A program made the position numbers and the translations under genes. Below the pieces are notes generated by a model. It saw only the letters and a program-made list of their open reading frames with translations. It was not told the origin of the DNA and searched no databases. From Shouchella clausii (GTDB lineage Bacteria; Bacillota; Bacilli; Bacillales; Bacillaceae_D): 64,000 nt of DNA. This document shows, in pieces, positions 55,115-63,994 of this stretch (positions within the stretch are counted from its first letter, which is position 1; each line of letters starts with the position of its first letter). The stretch is taken from contig NZ_CP019985.1 of assembly GCF_002250115.1 (NCBI RefSeq), positions 3,534,001-3,598,000 of the forward strand. The letters run 5' to 3'.

Positions 55115-56202
55115 CTCGCTTCTTTCCTTTCTTGGATTGGCAGGACACAAACAATCGAATAGCCCGATGAGCGGTTCACAGACAAGCTCCCACCAGCGGC
55201 ACGTGCACGGATTTTTAAATTTCTCAAGCCACTGCCGTCTTTAGACTGAGCAGAACAAGTGCCGTTATCTTGGATGCTGAGGCGGACAATCGTCTCTGTG
55301 ACATCTAGATGGACAGCTACTTTTGTCGCATCGCTATGCCTGGCGACATTTGTTAATGCCTCTTTTAAACATGGAATGAGCAAACTCCAAAGATAGACGG
55401 GGACACTGTCCATATTCCCTGACTTTTGGTAAGAAACGGGACAGTATGTAAAGTTTTCGGTAATCGATTCAATCGTTTGCTCACCGATTAAGGCGACGGG
55501 AGTCATGTCATGGACGGTGTCCCGTAACCGTTTTGTGCTTCGCGTCAGCCGTTTTTTTACTTGTGCAAACATTTTTTCTGCCTGTTCGCCATGTTGAAAC
55601 TGTTCATACGCTTGGAGGGCGAGTAGCGCACCAGTGAGATCGTGGCCGAGGTGGTCGTGGAGATCCCTGGCGATGCGATTCCTTTCTGTTAGTTCCGCCA
55701 TTTGTGCCGTTTCGCTATTGGCCTGAAGCAAATCGATTTTTAACCGTTCCAGCTCATAACGTGCTTTTCGTTCTTGGTCGATTTCACGCCAAAAAGAAGT
55801 CCGTTGTTGTTGCCAATGGCGGACTACAGCCCCAAACAAGGCAGCGCTTAAAAGAAAGACAACGAAATGAACAGTGGCAGCTTCACTGGCGAAAACGATA
55901 AAAGGGATAGGCGCACAATAATAGGGCCTTCCTCGCCATAAACTCTCCACTAAAGGCAAGGCAAGACCATATAAGCTTCCCATCCAAAATGGTGAAAAGA
56001 GCAGGCAAAAACATAAATCAATGAGAACAGTCCAGCTTGGCAATCGTACTCGCCAGCGCAGCGCTGCCATGATTGCCAGCAACATAACCAAGACAAACGT
56101 GCCCTTTGTTCCGTTTTCGATAAACCATAAAACTGTAAGAAAAAACAAGCTGCCGATTCGCCATAATCCCATATAAAAACTTGGTCTTGCCAGTTTTGCC
56201 AT
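55111..56202 (-). CDS. lnrJ: LnrJ-like sensor histidine kinase
   Basis: 363 residues. The first 130 residues hold several membrane helices; a short coiled segment leads to the HisKA_3 domain with His182 in RNRIARDLHDHLGHD, and to an ATPase domain with EALTNVARHSDATK and DGSGLRNLKIRA. No large outer sensor loop is present, so it probably senses the membrane itself, as DesK/LiaS-type kinases do. ATG at 56202 follows GGAGGG. Confidence 0.87.
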   Translation of the reverse strand: MAKLARPSFYMGLWRIGSLFFLTVLWFIENGTKGTFVLVMLLAIMAALRWRVRLPSWTVLIDLCFCLLFSPFWMGSLYGLALPLVESLWRGRPYYCAPIPFIVFASEAATVHFVVFLLSAALFGAVVRHWQQQRTSFWREIDQERKARYELERLKIDLLQANSETAQMAELTERNRIARDLHDHLGHDLTGALLALQAYEQFQHGEQAEKMFAQVKKRLTRSTKRLRDTVHDMTPVALIGEQTIESITENFTYCPVSYQKSGNMDSVPVYLWSLLIPCLKEALTNVARHSDATKVAVHLDVTETIVRLSIQDNGTCSAQSKDGSGLRNLKIRARAAGGSLSVNRSSGYSIVCVLPIQERKEAR

Positions 56203-56249
56203 CGGCTAGCCCTCCTACCATTTTTCTAGCTTTAACTATAACGACATCT

Positions 56250-56275
56250 GACTCCTAGCTCAAGTGCTAGGAGTC
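56250..56275. promoter_or_regulatory. Perfect palindrome between the transporter and kinase genes
   Basis: GACTCCTAGC (56250-56259) and GCTAGGAGTC (56266-56275) with a 6-base spacer. No T run follows on either strand, so it may be an operator (for LnrK or another factor) or an mRNA-stabilising stem inside the operon. Confidence 0.55.
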
Positions 56276-56299
56276 TAAACAAAAGCTCGGCAGAACGAC

Positions 56300-56986
56300 C
56301 TAAGCGATTTTACGGATACTGCCAATGATAAGAAAACAGACAGTATAGAGCAAGAGCATCCCATGGATTAGCAATATGTCTGTTGTTTGACCTCCAAGGG
56401 CGACCCATTTCATACCTGACGATAACCAATAAGTCGGAAAAATGACAGCGAGTCGTTCGAAGACGGCCGGCATCATCTCGATTGGCATAATAAGTCCGCC
56501 GAGGAGAGCGATTAACACAACAATGGACATAAACACAAGAAAAGACGTCTCTTTGTTGCGAAACAGTGAGATCCAGGCAAGCGCCAAAGCAAGGGATGTC
56601 AAACTAAAAGTAACGAACAAACAGAACAACGCAAAGGGCGAGTATAACTCTTGGCCATACAGAACGCCTCCGCCAACTGCTAGCGCACATTGGAAAAGGA
56701 GAATCACCATGTAGGCAAGCAAGTTTTGCCAAAGATAGTGTAGATGGCTGATTGGGGCAACAGCTAAACGTTTGACAACGCCTTTGACTCGGTCTTCCAA
56801 CATAATTGAAGCCAAGCGAATGCTGACAAACAAGATGAGCACGCCAAAATAATGGTAGCCAAAAGGAAGAAAAGGCCATATCTCACTGGCAGGGAGAAAA
56901 ATCGCTCCAACAGGAAAGAGAGTTAAAAATAGAAGGTTGGTCTTGTTGCGAAAACTTCGTTTGAGGGCAAATTGAAAAATTGTCAT
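56300..56986 (-). CDS. lnrN: ABC-2 permease, LnrN-like
   Basis: 228 residues with about six membrane helices. SIMLEDRVKGVVKRLAVAPI is the typical ABC-2 (drug export) segment before the second helix. It pairs with the LnrM-like permease, whose stop overlaps its start by ATGA. Likely half of a membrane channel that expels polyene-type or other membrane-active compounds. Confidence 0.8.
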   Translation of the reverse strand: MTIFQFALKRSFRNKTNLLFLTLFPVGAIFLPASEIWPFLPFGYHYFGVLILFVSIRLASIMLEDRVKGVVKRLAVAPISHLHYLWQNLLAYMVILLFQCALAVGGGVLYGQELYSPFALFCLFVTFSLTSLALALAWISLFRNKETSFLVFMSIVVLIALLGGLIMPIEMMPAVFERLAVIFPTYWLSSGMKWVALGGQTTDILLIHGMLLLYTVCFLIIGSIRKIA

Positions 56987-57717
56987 CCCATTCGCCTCCG
57001 CCCAAGCGCAAGCATGACAAAGAAGGCAACAATGATCGCTCCGAGTAAAATGCTTACATTAAGCCATACTTCTGCAACGTTTCCTGCTTGATATTCAAAA
57101 ATCGCAGCGCTAGCGAGCGTCAATGGATTTCCATATGAACCCATAAACTCAAAAAAAGCATTTTCTGGCATTGGGAAAAATAAACCAGCAAGCACAATCG
57201 CACCGATTCCATACACTTCACTCAGTCGTTCTGCCACTTTAAACTGTTTGACGGCGAACGTGAAAATGAGGCAGACGATGCTTGATAACAGAGCCATTAA
57301 TGCGATCACAAACACGGCCCAGCCAATGTTCCCCCATTCAACATTGAAGACCCAAAAAGAATAAAACACCAAAATGCCCCCAAGAAAAATCGAAAATAAC
57401 GTACCTAGAACACTGATGGAGAATGCATACAGCGTCTGGCTAAAAGGCAGAGACTGAATGCGAAAACGGCGTTCCGTGAAAAAGTCTTCATGTATATAGG
57501 ACATGACGATTGAGCCTCCAAACAGTTGAAAGGCAAGAACCATTAAAGTTGTTGATTCTTGAATGTAAGGCATACCAGCTTCTGTTTTAGAATCACCTAA
57601 AATAATCGCAAAAAATGTAATCAACACAATCGGAATTCCGAGCAGCAACAATAACACAATCCAATTGCGGATCAGCCGTAATGTGGTAAACCGCAGCGTA
57701 GAAAGGACATTTGTCAT
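56983..57717 (-). CDS. lnrM: ABC-2 permease, LnrM-like
   Basis: 244 residues with six membrane helices; the segment EDFFTERRFRIQSLPFSQTL before helix 3 corresponds to the ABC-2 coupling region. Its start overlaps the ATPase stop by ATGA and its stop overlaps the LnrN-like start, so the three transporter parts are translated together. Confidence 0.8.
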   Translation of the reverse strand: MTNVLSTLRFTTLRLIRNWIVLLLLLGIPIVLITFFAIILGDSKTEAGMPYIQESTTLMVLAFQLFGGSIVMSYIHEDFFTERRFRIQSLPFSQTLYAFSISVLGTLFSIFLGGILVFYSFWVFNVEWGNIGWAVFVIALMALLSSIVCLIFTFAVKQFKVAERLSEVYGIGAIVLAGLFFPMPENAFFEFMGSYGNPLTLASAAIFEYQAGNVAEVWLNVSILLGAIIVAFFVMLALGRRRMG

Positions 57718-58661
57718 TCTTTCGCCTCCCCATCACGCAGCTGCTTGCCAGTAAGGGTGAGAAAAACGTCTTCTAAGTTTGGTTTTTCTGCTTGGATGCC
57801 GAGCAAGCCGCCATGTTCCTTAATAATCGAAACCACGCGGTCAAGATTACCTGCGCCGACTTTCGAAATAACAGTGATGTTGCTACCATTAACAACGACC
57901 TGTTTCACACCATCCAATTGTTCCAAGCGCGTGATCGGTACAAGCGCCGGTTCTGTCACATCGATTTTGATTTTTTCCTCATGTTGGATATTTTTAATAA
58001 GCTCATCGACGGTGCCTTCCGTTATGATTTGCCCTTGATCGACGATCACGACACGAGAAGCGATTGCTTGCACTTCTTCCATATAATGAGTCGTGTACAA
58101 AACCGTCGTACCGCGTTTTCGTAATTCTTGTACAGCTTCTAGAATGTGGTTGCGCGATTGCGGGTCGATACCGACTGTCGGTTCATCCATGATTAACAGC
58201 TTTGGCTGGTGGGTGAGGGCACAAGCAATATTCAAACGGCGTTTCATCCCACCTGAAAATTTGTTTGGAGCTTTGCGTTCATTTGCGGAAAGGCCAACAA
58301 ATTCGAGCGCCTCAGCAACGCGTTTTTTTCGCTCCTCTCCCCGCAGGCCATAAACGCCAGCAAAAAATTCTAAGTTTTCTCTTGCCGTTAATTCTTCAAA
58401 GACAGTTAATTCTTGAGTGACGAGCCCCATCTTCGATTTGTTTTTTTTCGTAAATGGGTTTTTCGTTGATCCGAATAACTCGATCGTGCCTCGATCAAAA
58501 GGAACCATGCCCGTTAGTGTATGAATGAGTGTCGTCTTCCCAGCCCCGTTAGGGCCAAGCAACCCGACAATTTCACCTTCATGAATATCCAAGTCGACAT
58601 GATCTAAGGCAAGATGGGAGCCATATCGTTTGACCACTCCTTGCAAAGAGGCAATCACCAT
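57714..58661 (-). CDS. lnrL: ABC transporter ATPase, LnrL-like
   Basis: 315 residues. Walker A GLLGPNGAGKTTL, Q-loop GLVTQELTVF, signature FSGGMKRRLNIA, Walker B LLIMDEPTVGID and switch histidine YTTHYME are intact; a C-terminal DrrA-type domain (GLLGIQAEKPNLEDVFLTLTG) completes it. This is the energy unit for the two ABC-2 permeases. ATG at 58661 chosen for spacing from AAAGGTG. Confidence 0.9.
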   Translation of the reverse strand: MVIASLQGVVKRYGSHLALDHVDLDIHEGEIVGLLGPNGAGKTTLIHTLTGMVPFDRGTIELFGSTKNPFTKKNKSKMGLVTQELTVFEELTARENLEFFAGVYGLRGEERKKRVAEALEFVGLSANERKAPNKFSGGMKRRLNIACALTHQPKLLIMDEPTVGIDPQSRNHILEAVQELRKRGTTVLYTTHYMEEVQAIASRVVIVDQGQIITEGTVDELIKNIQHEEKIKIDVTEPALVPITRLEQLDGVKQVVVNGSNITVISKVGAGNLDRVVSIIKEHGGLLGIQAEKPNLEDVFLTLTGKQLRDGEAKE

Positions 58662-59026
58662 ATTCATCACCTTTTCGTGTGTAGGATACATGTAGTATCG
58701 CGTAAATCTAAACCGGCGAGTAGTTCCATTTGTCACTAAATAAAAAAACAAGGGCCATTGCTTTCGAGTTTTGCTTACCAGACAAACCAAGCATAAGGAG
58801 ATCGGGCACAAAATGACAAATGTAACATTGAGTTGGTTGGAGGCGAACGCCTGGAACCATTAGATGAGGATGCTCGATTACACTCGTATAGACAAAGAGG
58901 CGGCAAACTAAGGGTGGTTATCGTCTCAGCAGCTAAGTCCGCGTGTGTTCGCTTATTAATGATTTTGTTCAAATTTAAAATCGTCATATAGGTAATGGGG
59001 GTGTTTCCTAAGAGAAGCACGATCTG
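58662..59026. other. Gap between lnrL and the Sda-like gene
   Basis: The left part should hold the lnrL promoter. It contains the inverted repeat GATAC-N5-GTATC (58685-58699) about 25 bases before the start codon, but no clear -35/-10 pair. Nothing further was recognised in the right part. Confidence 0.4.
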
Positions 59027-59158
59027 TTAATTAGACGGAATGAATCCACGCTTTTCTATTTCTTGTTTTAAAATCGCAATAAACGTTGCATCGAGTTTCT
59101 GTTCCACTGCTTTGTTCCATGCTTCGTAAAGGACATCGTCTTGTAAATCGCTTAACAT
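59027..59158 (-). CDS. sda: Sda-like sporulation kinase inhibitor
   Basis: 43 residues, ATG at 59158 after GAGGAGTGAG. The pattern LSDLQDDVLYEAWNKAVEQ followed by FIAILKQEIEKRGF matches the helical hairpin of Sda, which binds KinA and halts sporulation when replication is disturbed. In B. subtilis its gene is driven by DnaA; I see a promoter (TTGCTT-N16-TAGAAT on the minus strand) but no clear DnaA box. It is divergent from topB. Confidence 0.75.
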   Translation of the reverse strand: MLSDLQDDVLYEAWNKAVEQKLDATFIAILKQEIEKRGFIPSN

Positions 59159-59335
59159 GACGTTCTCACTCCTCATTTAAAGGGAATAGATTCTTTTTCC
59201 CTATGATGAACAAGTCTAAACATACAATGGCTCACCATTCTATCGCAGACTTTAAGGGAAGCAATATGTATCTTACGGTTTGGGCAAGTATGGTATGATT
59301 GAGAAAAATTAAATCAAAAAAGTGGAGGAATCAAG

Positions 59336-61477
59336 GTGGATCTTATCCTGGCGGAAAAGCCATCAGTGGCCAAAAACATTGCTGATGCGTTAGGGATCAA
59401 AGCGAAAAAAGATGGGTACTATGAAGGGGATGCTTACCTAATTACGTGGGCGTTTGGCCATCTTTTAGAACTGTATGACGCGAAAGATTATGATCCTAAA
59501 TTTGCCAGATGGCAGGAAAGTTACTTTCCGTTTATTCCAACTCAGTTTAAATATAAAGTGAAATCAACGTACAACAAACCAGATACAGGGGCGAAAAAAC
59601 AACTTGCTACTATTTCTCGCCTTGCGCGACGCCATGATGTTCGTCGCATTATTTCAGCATGCGACTATGACCGAGAAGGCCAGCTGATTGGTGACAGTAT
59701 CATTTCCAATCTTCGTGCCGATAAGCCTGTGTTCCGGATGCTCTTAAATGAATGGACGAAACAAGAAGTGCTCCGCGGCTTAAAACATGCGCGCCCTAAT
59801 TCTGAGCTAATAACGTTGCGTGATGCCGGGGTTAGCCGCCAATGGGCCGACTGGGCAATTGGAATCAATTTAACGTCTGTAGCGACATTGAAGTACCAAC
59901 CTGGGCGGGGGAGCGTCTTAAATATCGGCCGTGTCTTGCTGCCGACGTTAAAGATTATTTATGACCGCGACAAGGAAATTGCAGCATTTACGCCTGAACG
60001 TTATTATAAGTTGGTTGCGTTGTTTCAAACGGCGAGCGGCGCTACCTATGAAGGCGTTTATACATTCAAGAAGCAGACTGCCTTTTCGGAAAAACAAGGG
60101 CTAGAGCAATTGGCTTCACTGCTGCCTGGAAAACTTGCACGCGCTGTGCATGTGGAAAGAAACGAGAAAAAAGAATACCCGCCCGTTTTGTTTAATTTGT
60201 CGCAGCTGCAAGGCCATATTACGAATAAATACAGGGGCTGGACGGCAGACAAGGTTTTAAAAATCGCCCAGTCGTTATATGAGAAAAAGTTGATTACGTA
60301 TCCACGTACGTCAAGCACGGCGCTGGAAGAGAGTTTAGTCAAGAAAACGGCGGCAGTCCTTAAGACTATCAGCAAAGGCTTGCCTTATGAAAAGGACATT
60401 CGTTTTACAACGAGCAAACGGATTTTTAACAATGCTAAAGTTGAAAGTCACAGTGCAATCATCCCGACGTACATGTTGCCAAAACGATTGAATGCTGATG
60501 AAGCAATTGTTTACAATGCGGTAAAAAACCGGTTTCTGATGCAATTTATGCCGCCAGCAGAATTTTTAGAAACGACCATTCATACAAAGCTAGAAGAAGG
60601 CGTAGCAGAAGGGTTTTTTGTTTCAAAGGGAAGGGAAAAGCGAGCTGATGGCTGGCACCAAGTAGAGCAAGTAAACGGGAAGGAAACATTTTTGCCCAAT
60701 GTGGAAGAAGGAGAGCGTGTCAAAGCGCTTTCTGGAAAAACGAGCGACCATATGACAACACCGCCTAAACCACATACTGAAAAAACGTTGTTGCATATTA
60801 TGGAAACATGTGGGCGGAAGCTCGACAAAGACGATGCAGAACAGCTTATGAAAGGGTATGCGATTGGCACAGCTGCAACGAGAGCAGATACCATTAAAAA
60901 GCTAAAAGATATTGGTTATATTCATGCGTCTGGAAAAGCGCTCCATTGTACGGAAACAGGCGCCAAACTAGTGGAACAATTTCCGGTTCAAAGATTGTTT
61001 GATTTAGCTTTTACTGGAAGATTGGAGAAGCAGTTATTCGATATTGAGAAAGGACGCTTGGACAAACAGTCATTTTTACAAAACATTTTTGCCTTTATTG
61101 AAACAGCTGTGCAAGAAATCAAAGCCGATGAGACAGGCAAGATCGAATTAATGGCGAAAAAACGTCAAGTAACGGAAACGCTTGGCAAATGCCCACTATG
61201 CGAAAAGGCTGTGATCGAAACAAGCAAAGCGTTTGGCTGCAGTGGCTGGAAAAGCGGCTGCCCCTTTGTCATTTGGAAAAATGATAAGTATTTGGCTCGT
61301 TTCAAAAAGAAGCCAACGAAAACGATGGTTAAATCATTGCTAAAACATGGCTTCGTCAACGTAAAGGGGCTAAAATCAAAAAACGGAAAAACGTTTTCCG
61401 CTACGTTGCGTTATCAGCAGCAAGGCAGCTACTTTAGTTGGGTACTCGAATTTCCTAAACGAGGTGATGGACAATGA
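59336..61477 (+). CDS. topB: DNA topoisomerase III
   Basis: 713 residues, type IA. The TOPRIM domain starts LILAEKPSVAKNIADALG and has the acidic ACDYDREGQLIGD; the catalytic tyrosine, near residue 322, is in LITYPRTSSTALEES. A C-terminal cysteine cluster (CPLCEKAVIE, CSGWKSGCPF) resembles a zinc ribbon. It decatenates DNA and resolves recombination intermediates. GTG start after GTGGAGG. It overlaps the OsmC gene by ATGA. Confidence 0.95.
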   Translation: MDLILAEKPSVAKNIADALGIKAKKDGYYEGDAYLITWAFGHLLELYDAKDYDPKFARWQESYFPFIPTQFKYKVKSTYNKPDTGAKKQLATISRLARRHDVRRIISACDYDREGQLIGDSIISNLRADKPVFRMLLNEWTKQEVLRGLKHARPNSELITLRDAGVSRQWADWAIGINLTSVATLKYQPGRGSVLNIGRVLLPTLKIIYDRDKEIAAFTPERYYKLVALFQTASGATYEGVYTFKKQTAFSEKQGLEQLASLLPGKLARAVHVERNEKKEYPPVLFNLSQLQGHITNKYRGWTADKVLKIAQSLYEKKLITYPRTSSTALEESLVKKTAAVLKTISKGLPYEKDIRFTTSKRIFNNAKVESHSAIIPTYMLPKRLNADEAIVYNAVKNRFLMQFMPPAEFLETTIHTKLEEGVAEGFFVSKGREKRADGWHQVEQVNGKETFLPNVEEGERVKALSGKTSDHMTTPPKPHTEKTLLHIMETCGRKLDKDDAEQLMKGYAIGTAATRADTIKKLKDIGYIHASGKALHCTETGAKLVEQFPVQRLFDLAFTGRLEKQLFDIEKGRLDKQSFLQNIFAFIETAVQEIKADETGKIELMAKKRQVTETLGKCPLCEKAVIETSKAFGCSGWKSGCPFVIWKNDKYLARFKKKPTKTMVKSLLKHGFVNVKGLKSKNGKTFSATLRYQQQGSYFSWVLEFPKRGDGQ

Positions 61478-61920
61478 TCCACCGATTTTTATTGGATGCC
61501 ACCTGGAACGGCGGCCGTAATAGCACTGGTACAATCCAAACAGGCAACTTAACTCATTCCATATCGATCCCGAAAGAAATGGGCGGACCTGGGATCGGCA
61601 CAAATCCAGACGAAATGCTGCTCGGTGCTGCCGCTACTTGTTTTTTGATTACGTATGCTGCCATGCTTGAGCGGGCTCAAATCGAGGTAAAGTCATTGAC
61701 GCTTCACGCTGAGGCCGATGTGGATGTGACGAATAACATCTTTGAATTCCGAGCAATTCGCCACTTTCCAACAGTGGTATTAAAAGAGCAGACCCAGGTG
61801 GAGAAGGCGGAACGTTTAGCGTTTAAAGCAGAATCTTCTTGCATGATTACAAAAGCAGTCGCAGGCAATGTCGCCGTGTCTGTTACACCGAATGTGAAAG
61901 CAGTGGATAGCGATGAATAA
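61474..61920 (+). CDS. OsmC/Ohr-family protein
   Basis: 148 residues. GGPGIGTNPDEMLLGAAATCF holds the first redox cysteine, and FKAESSCMITKAV the second, the pair used by OsmC/Ohr proteins to reduce organic peroxides. It is translated from an ATG that overlaps the topB stop, and its own stop overlaps the lipoprotein start by 8 bases. The combination with topB is unusual and may be only a transcriptional convenience. Confidence 0.88.
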   Translation: MIHRFLLDATWNGGRNSTGTIQTGNLTHSISIPKEMGGPGIGTNPDEMLLGAAATCFLITYAAMLERAQIEVKSLTLHAEADVDVTNNIFEFRAIRHFPTVVLKEQTQVEKAERLAFKAESSCMITKAVAGNVAVSVTPNVKAVDSDE

Positions 61921-62083
61921 GCGTCTGGCGGCTGTCTTTTTGGCGATTGCCTTCCTTTCGATCTCGCTGCTTGCTGGCTGTCAAGGAGAAGACGAACATT
62001 CTGAGACGAACGACAAGCCAGAAGGCTATGTGGAGCCTATTCCAGTAAAGCTCGTCGAAGAAGACCCGATTACAGCTTCATAA
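61913..62083 (+). CDS. Small lipoprotein
   Basis: 56 residues. A signal peptide with basic start (MNKR), hydrophobic core and lipobox LLAGC, then a short acidic mature part of about 34 residues (QGEDEHSETNDKPEGY...). It lies at the end of the topB-osmC unit, overlapping the OsmC gene, and before a terminator. No domain can be recognised. Confidence 0.75.
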   Translation: MNKRLAAVFLAIAFLSISLLAGCQGEDEHSETNDKPEGYVEPIPVKLVEEDPITAS

Positions 62084-62117
62084 AAAACGCACACCTACAA
62101 ATGAAGGTGTGCGTTTT
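62084..62117. terminator. Two-way terminator
   Basis: AAAACGCACACCT-N8-AGGTGTGCGTTTT, a 13-base-pair stem flanked by A and T runs, between convergent genes. Confidence 0.92.
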
Positions 62118-62748
62118 ACGTTCCTGCTGCTTTGTGCCTGTTTAGTGGAAGTTGTATAAGCTCGTACCCTTCCTCTGTATACGTGTGGTAGTACCCCATT
62201 ACTTCTTCAACGTAATCTTCACTTTTGTTATAAGAGAAAAGCGCTTCTTCATAGTTGCCTTCACGTGCGCCGTGGTCAGCCAAATACCGAGCAGCAGAGT
62301 AGGCAGAGTCGGCTAGGTCAAATGGATCGGCTTTGCCGCTTCCTGACGCGTCAGTGCCATAGCCGTTATGGGCTTCAATTAAATCGGTATCCGTAATGTC
62401 GACATCTTCAGCGACATTGCCGATGTCGTCAATGCCTGGGTAAGACCAACCGACCCATGTACGGGGCATAAATTGAAAATGCCCAAGGGCGCCAACAGGG
62501 CTTTCGAGCGGATCCATTGTCGAAAAGATCGTTTCGACGCGATGAACGGAAGCAAGTAGTTCCCAAGGCACGCCATATTCTTCGCCTGCCTCTTTGTATA
62601 TAGGCACATAATCTTCAGGAATTTGGTTTTCGGCAATAATGGTTTTGTAAACATTTTGGCGAAAGCGGTCACTTTGTTCAAACAACAACACAATAGAGAC
62701 CAAGCAAATAAGAAAAAACAACGCAATACCTAAAAACCATTTTCGCAT
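62116..62748 (-). CDS. Membrane-anchored lytic transglycosylase
   Basis: 210 residues. An N-terminal membrane helix (WFLGIALFFLICLVSIVLL) and an SLT-type domain: the catalytic glutamate is likely in SVHRVETIF, with ALGHFQFMPRTWVGW and YNKSEDYVEEVMGYY as further blocks. It cuts peptidoglycan glycan strands outside the cell. ATG at 62748 follows AAAGAGG. Single gene. Confidence 0.85.
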   Translation of the reverse strand: MRKWFLGIALFFLICLVSIVLLFEQSDRFRQNVYKTIIAENQIPEDYVPIYKEAGEEYGVPWELLASVHRVETIFSTMDPLESPVGALGHFQFMPRTWVGWSYPGIDDIGNVAEDVDITDTDLIEAHNGYGTDASGSGKADPFDLADSAYSAARYLADHGAREGNYEEALFSYNKSEDYVEEVMGYYHTYTEEGYELIQLPLNRHKAAGT

Positions 62749-62905
62749 GAATCGAGCCTCTTTCTGCACAAATTACTCTCTTATCGTAACATGACAATTG
62801 AAAAAAGAACATAAAAAGAATCGTTTCAATGTTGACGATTTTGGGAATGGCAAGGAGGGGTAACATAGCGAGTTGGATGGGAAAGGGAAGCAAAGGGGTG
62901 GGCAA

Positions 62906-63898
62906 ATGGCTGTAAATGAATATATAAAAGTATGGAATGCTCGAAAGTGGCTGAAAGAGGCGGAACCGTTTTTAAAGGTGTGGCATGCCTATTTGGGCTA
63001 TAGCTTAAATTTGTTTTCTTATTTTAAGAATGGCGCGAAAGTCGCCGATGTAGCAGATAAACATGGTCTTAAAGCCGAGTTGCTGTCACGCTGGGTCGAA
63101 GTTGGTGTTGCGGTCGGCCACTTGCGTGAAAGCAAAGGCGGCAAAATCAAAACAAAGCCAAAGATGGGCAAATATTTAACAAAAGAAAGCAAGCATTCAG
63201 TCGGCATATTGCTTGAGGAGCTGTTTGAATTGCATATGCCTACCCTTTTAAGCTACCGAGAACAACTTCCAAACAAGAAGCAAGAGCCTCCTCCTGATAT
63301 GGCCGATATGGTGGCGGGCACCTCTAGTCTCCTTGAAGCATTGGCTGTGCCGAAAATCGCCGCCGTCATAAAAAAACGCAAAGCCGAATCTGTGCTCGAT
63401 GTCGGCTGCGGCTACGGCGGCTATTTAAAACGGTTGGCGCACACATTCCCCTGGACACAATTTGACGGGATTGAAGTCGACCACGATGTGTGCATTTCCG
63501 CTAGAGAAAACAATTTAAACGAAAATGTTACCATTATCGAAGGCGACTTTTTTCACTTTCAAGGCAAGCGTGCCTATGATGTTTTAATGTTCAACAATAT
63601 CCTCTACTACTTTTCGCCAGAAACACGCGTTGAGATGTTTAAACGGGCGGCGGAGCAGCTAGCAACCGACGGGGTACTTATTGTCATTAGCCCAATTACC
63701 GATGGGAAGCACGGCAAGCGATTCGCTAGTGCTTTTAACAGTTTCATGAGCGCCCATAAAAAGATGCACCCTCTTCCTTCAAAGAAAGAGTTGGTCAAAG
63801 CAGGCAAACACGCACATTTTCGTTTGCTATCTGCTAAGACGGTTGTCAAAGAAGGAGGCTGGCACTTTCTTTTATTTGAGCAACGCGGTAAGCACTAA
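62906..63898 (+). CDS. SAM-dependent methyltransferase
   Basis: 330 residues. The N-terminal 100 residues look like a winged helix (VADVADKHGLKAELLSRWVEVGV), as in small-molecule O-methyltransferases, followed by a class I methyltransferase core with motif I VLDVGCGYGGYLKRL, the acidic IEVD at the end of strand 2, and YDVLMFNNILYYF. The substrate is unknown. ATG at 62906 follows AAAGGGGTGGG. A basic C-terminal segment ends the protein. Confidence 0.85.
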   Translation: MAVNEYIKVWNARKWLKEAEPFLKVWHAYLGYSLNLFSYFKNGAKVADVADKHGLKAELLSRWVEVGVAVGHLRESKGGKIKTKPKMGKYLTKESKHSVGILLEELFELHMPTLLSYREQLPNKKQEPPPDMADMVAGTSSLLEALAVPKIAAVIKKRKAESVLDVGCGYGGYLKRLAHTFPWTQFDGIEVDHDVCISARENNLNENVTIIEGDFFHFQGKRAYDVLMFNNILYYFSPETRVEMFKRAAEQLATDGVLIVISPITDGKHGKRFASAFNSFMSAHKKMHPLPSKKELVKAGKHAHFRLLSAKTVVKEGGWHFLLFEQRGKH

Positions 63899-63994
63899 AA
63901 AGAGAAACGTAGTTTAAGCGCTAGGAAAGACCATTGACAACTTGTTGGCTTTTAACCACACGGTGGTATGATGAAGAGGGGGAGTGAGCAATAG

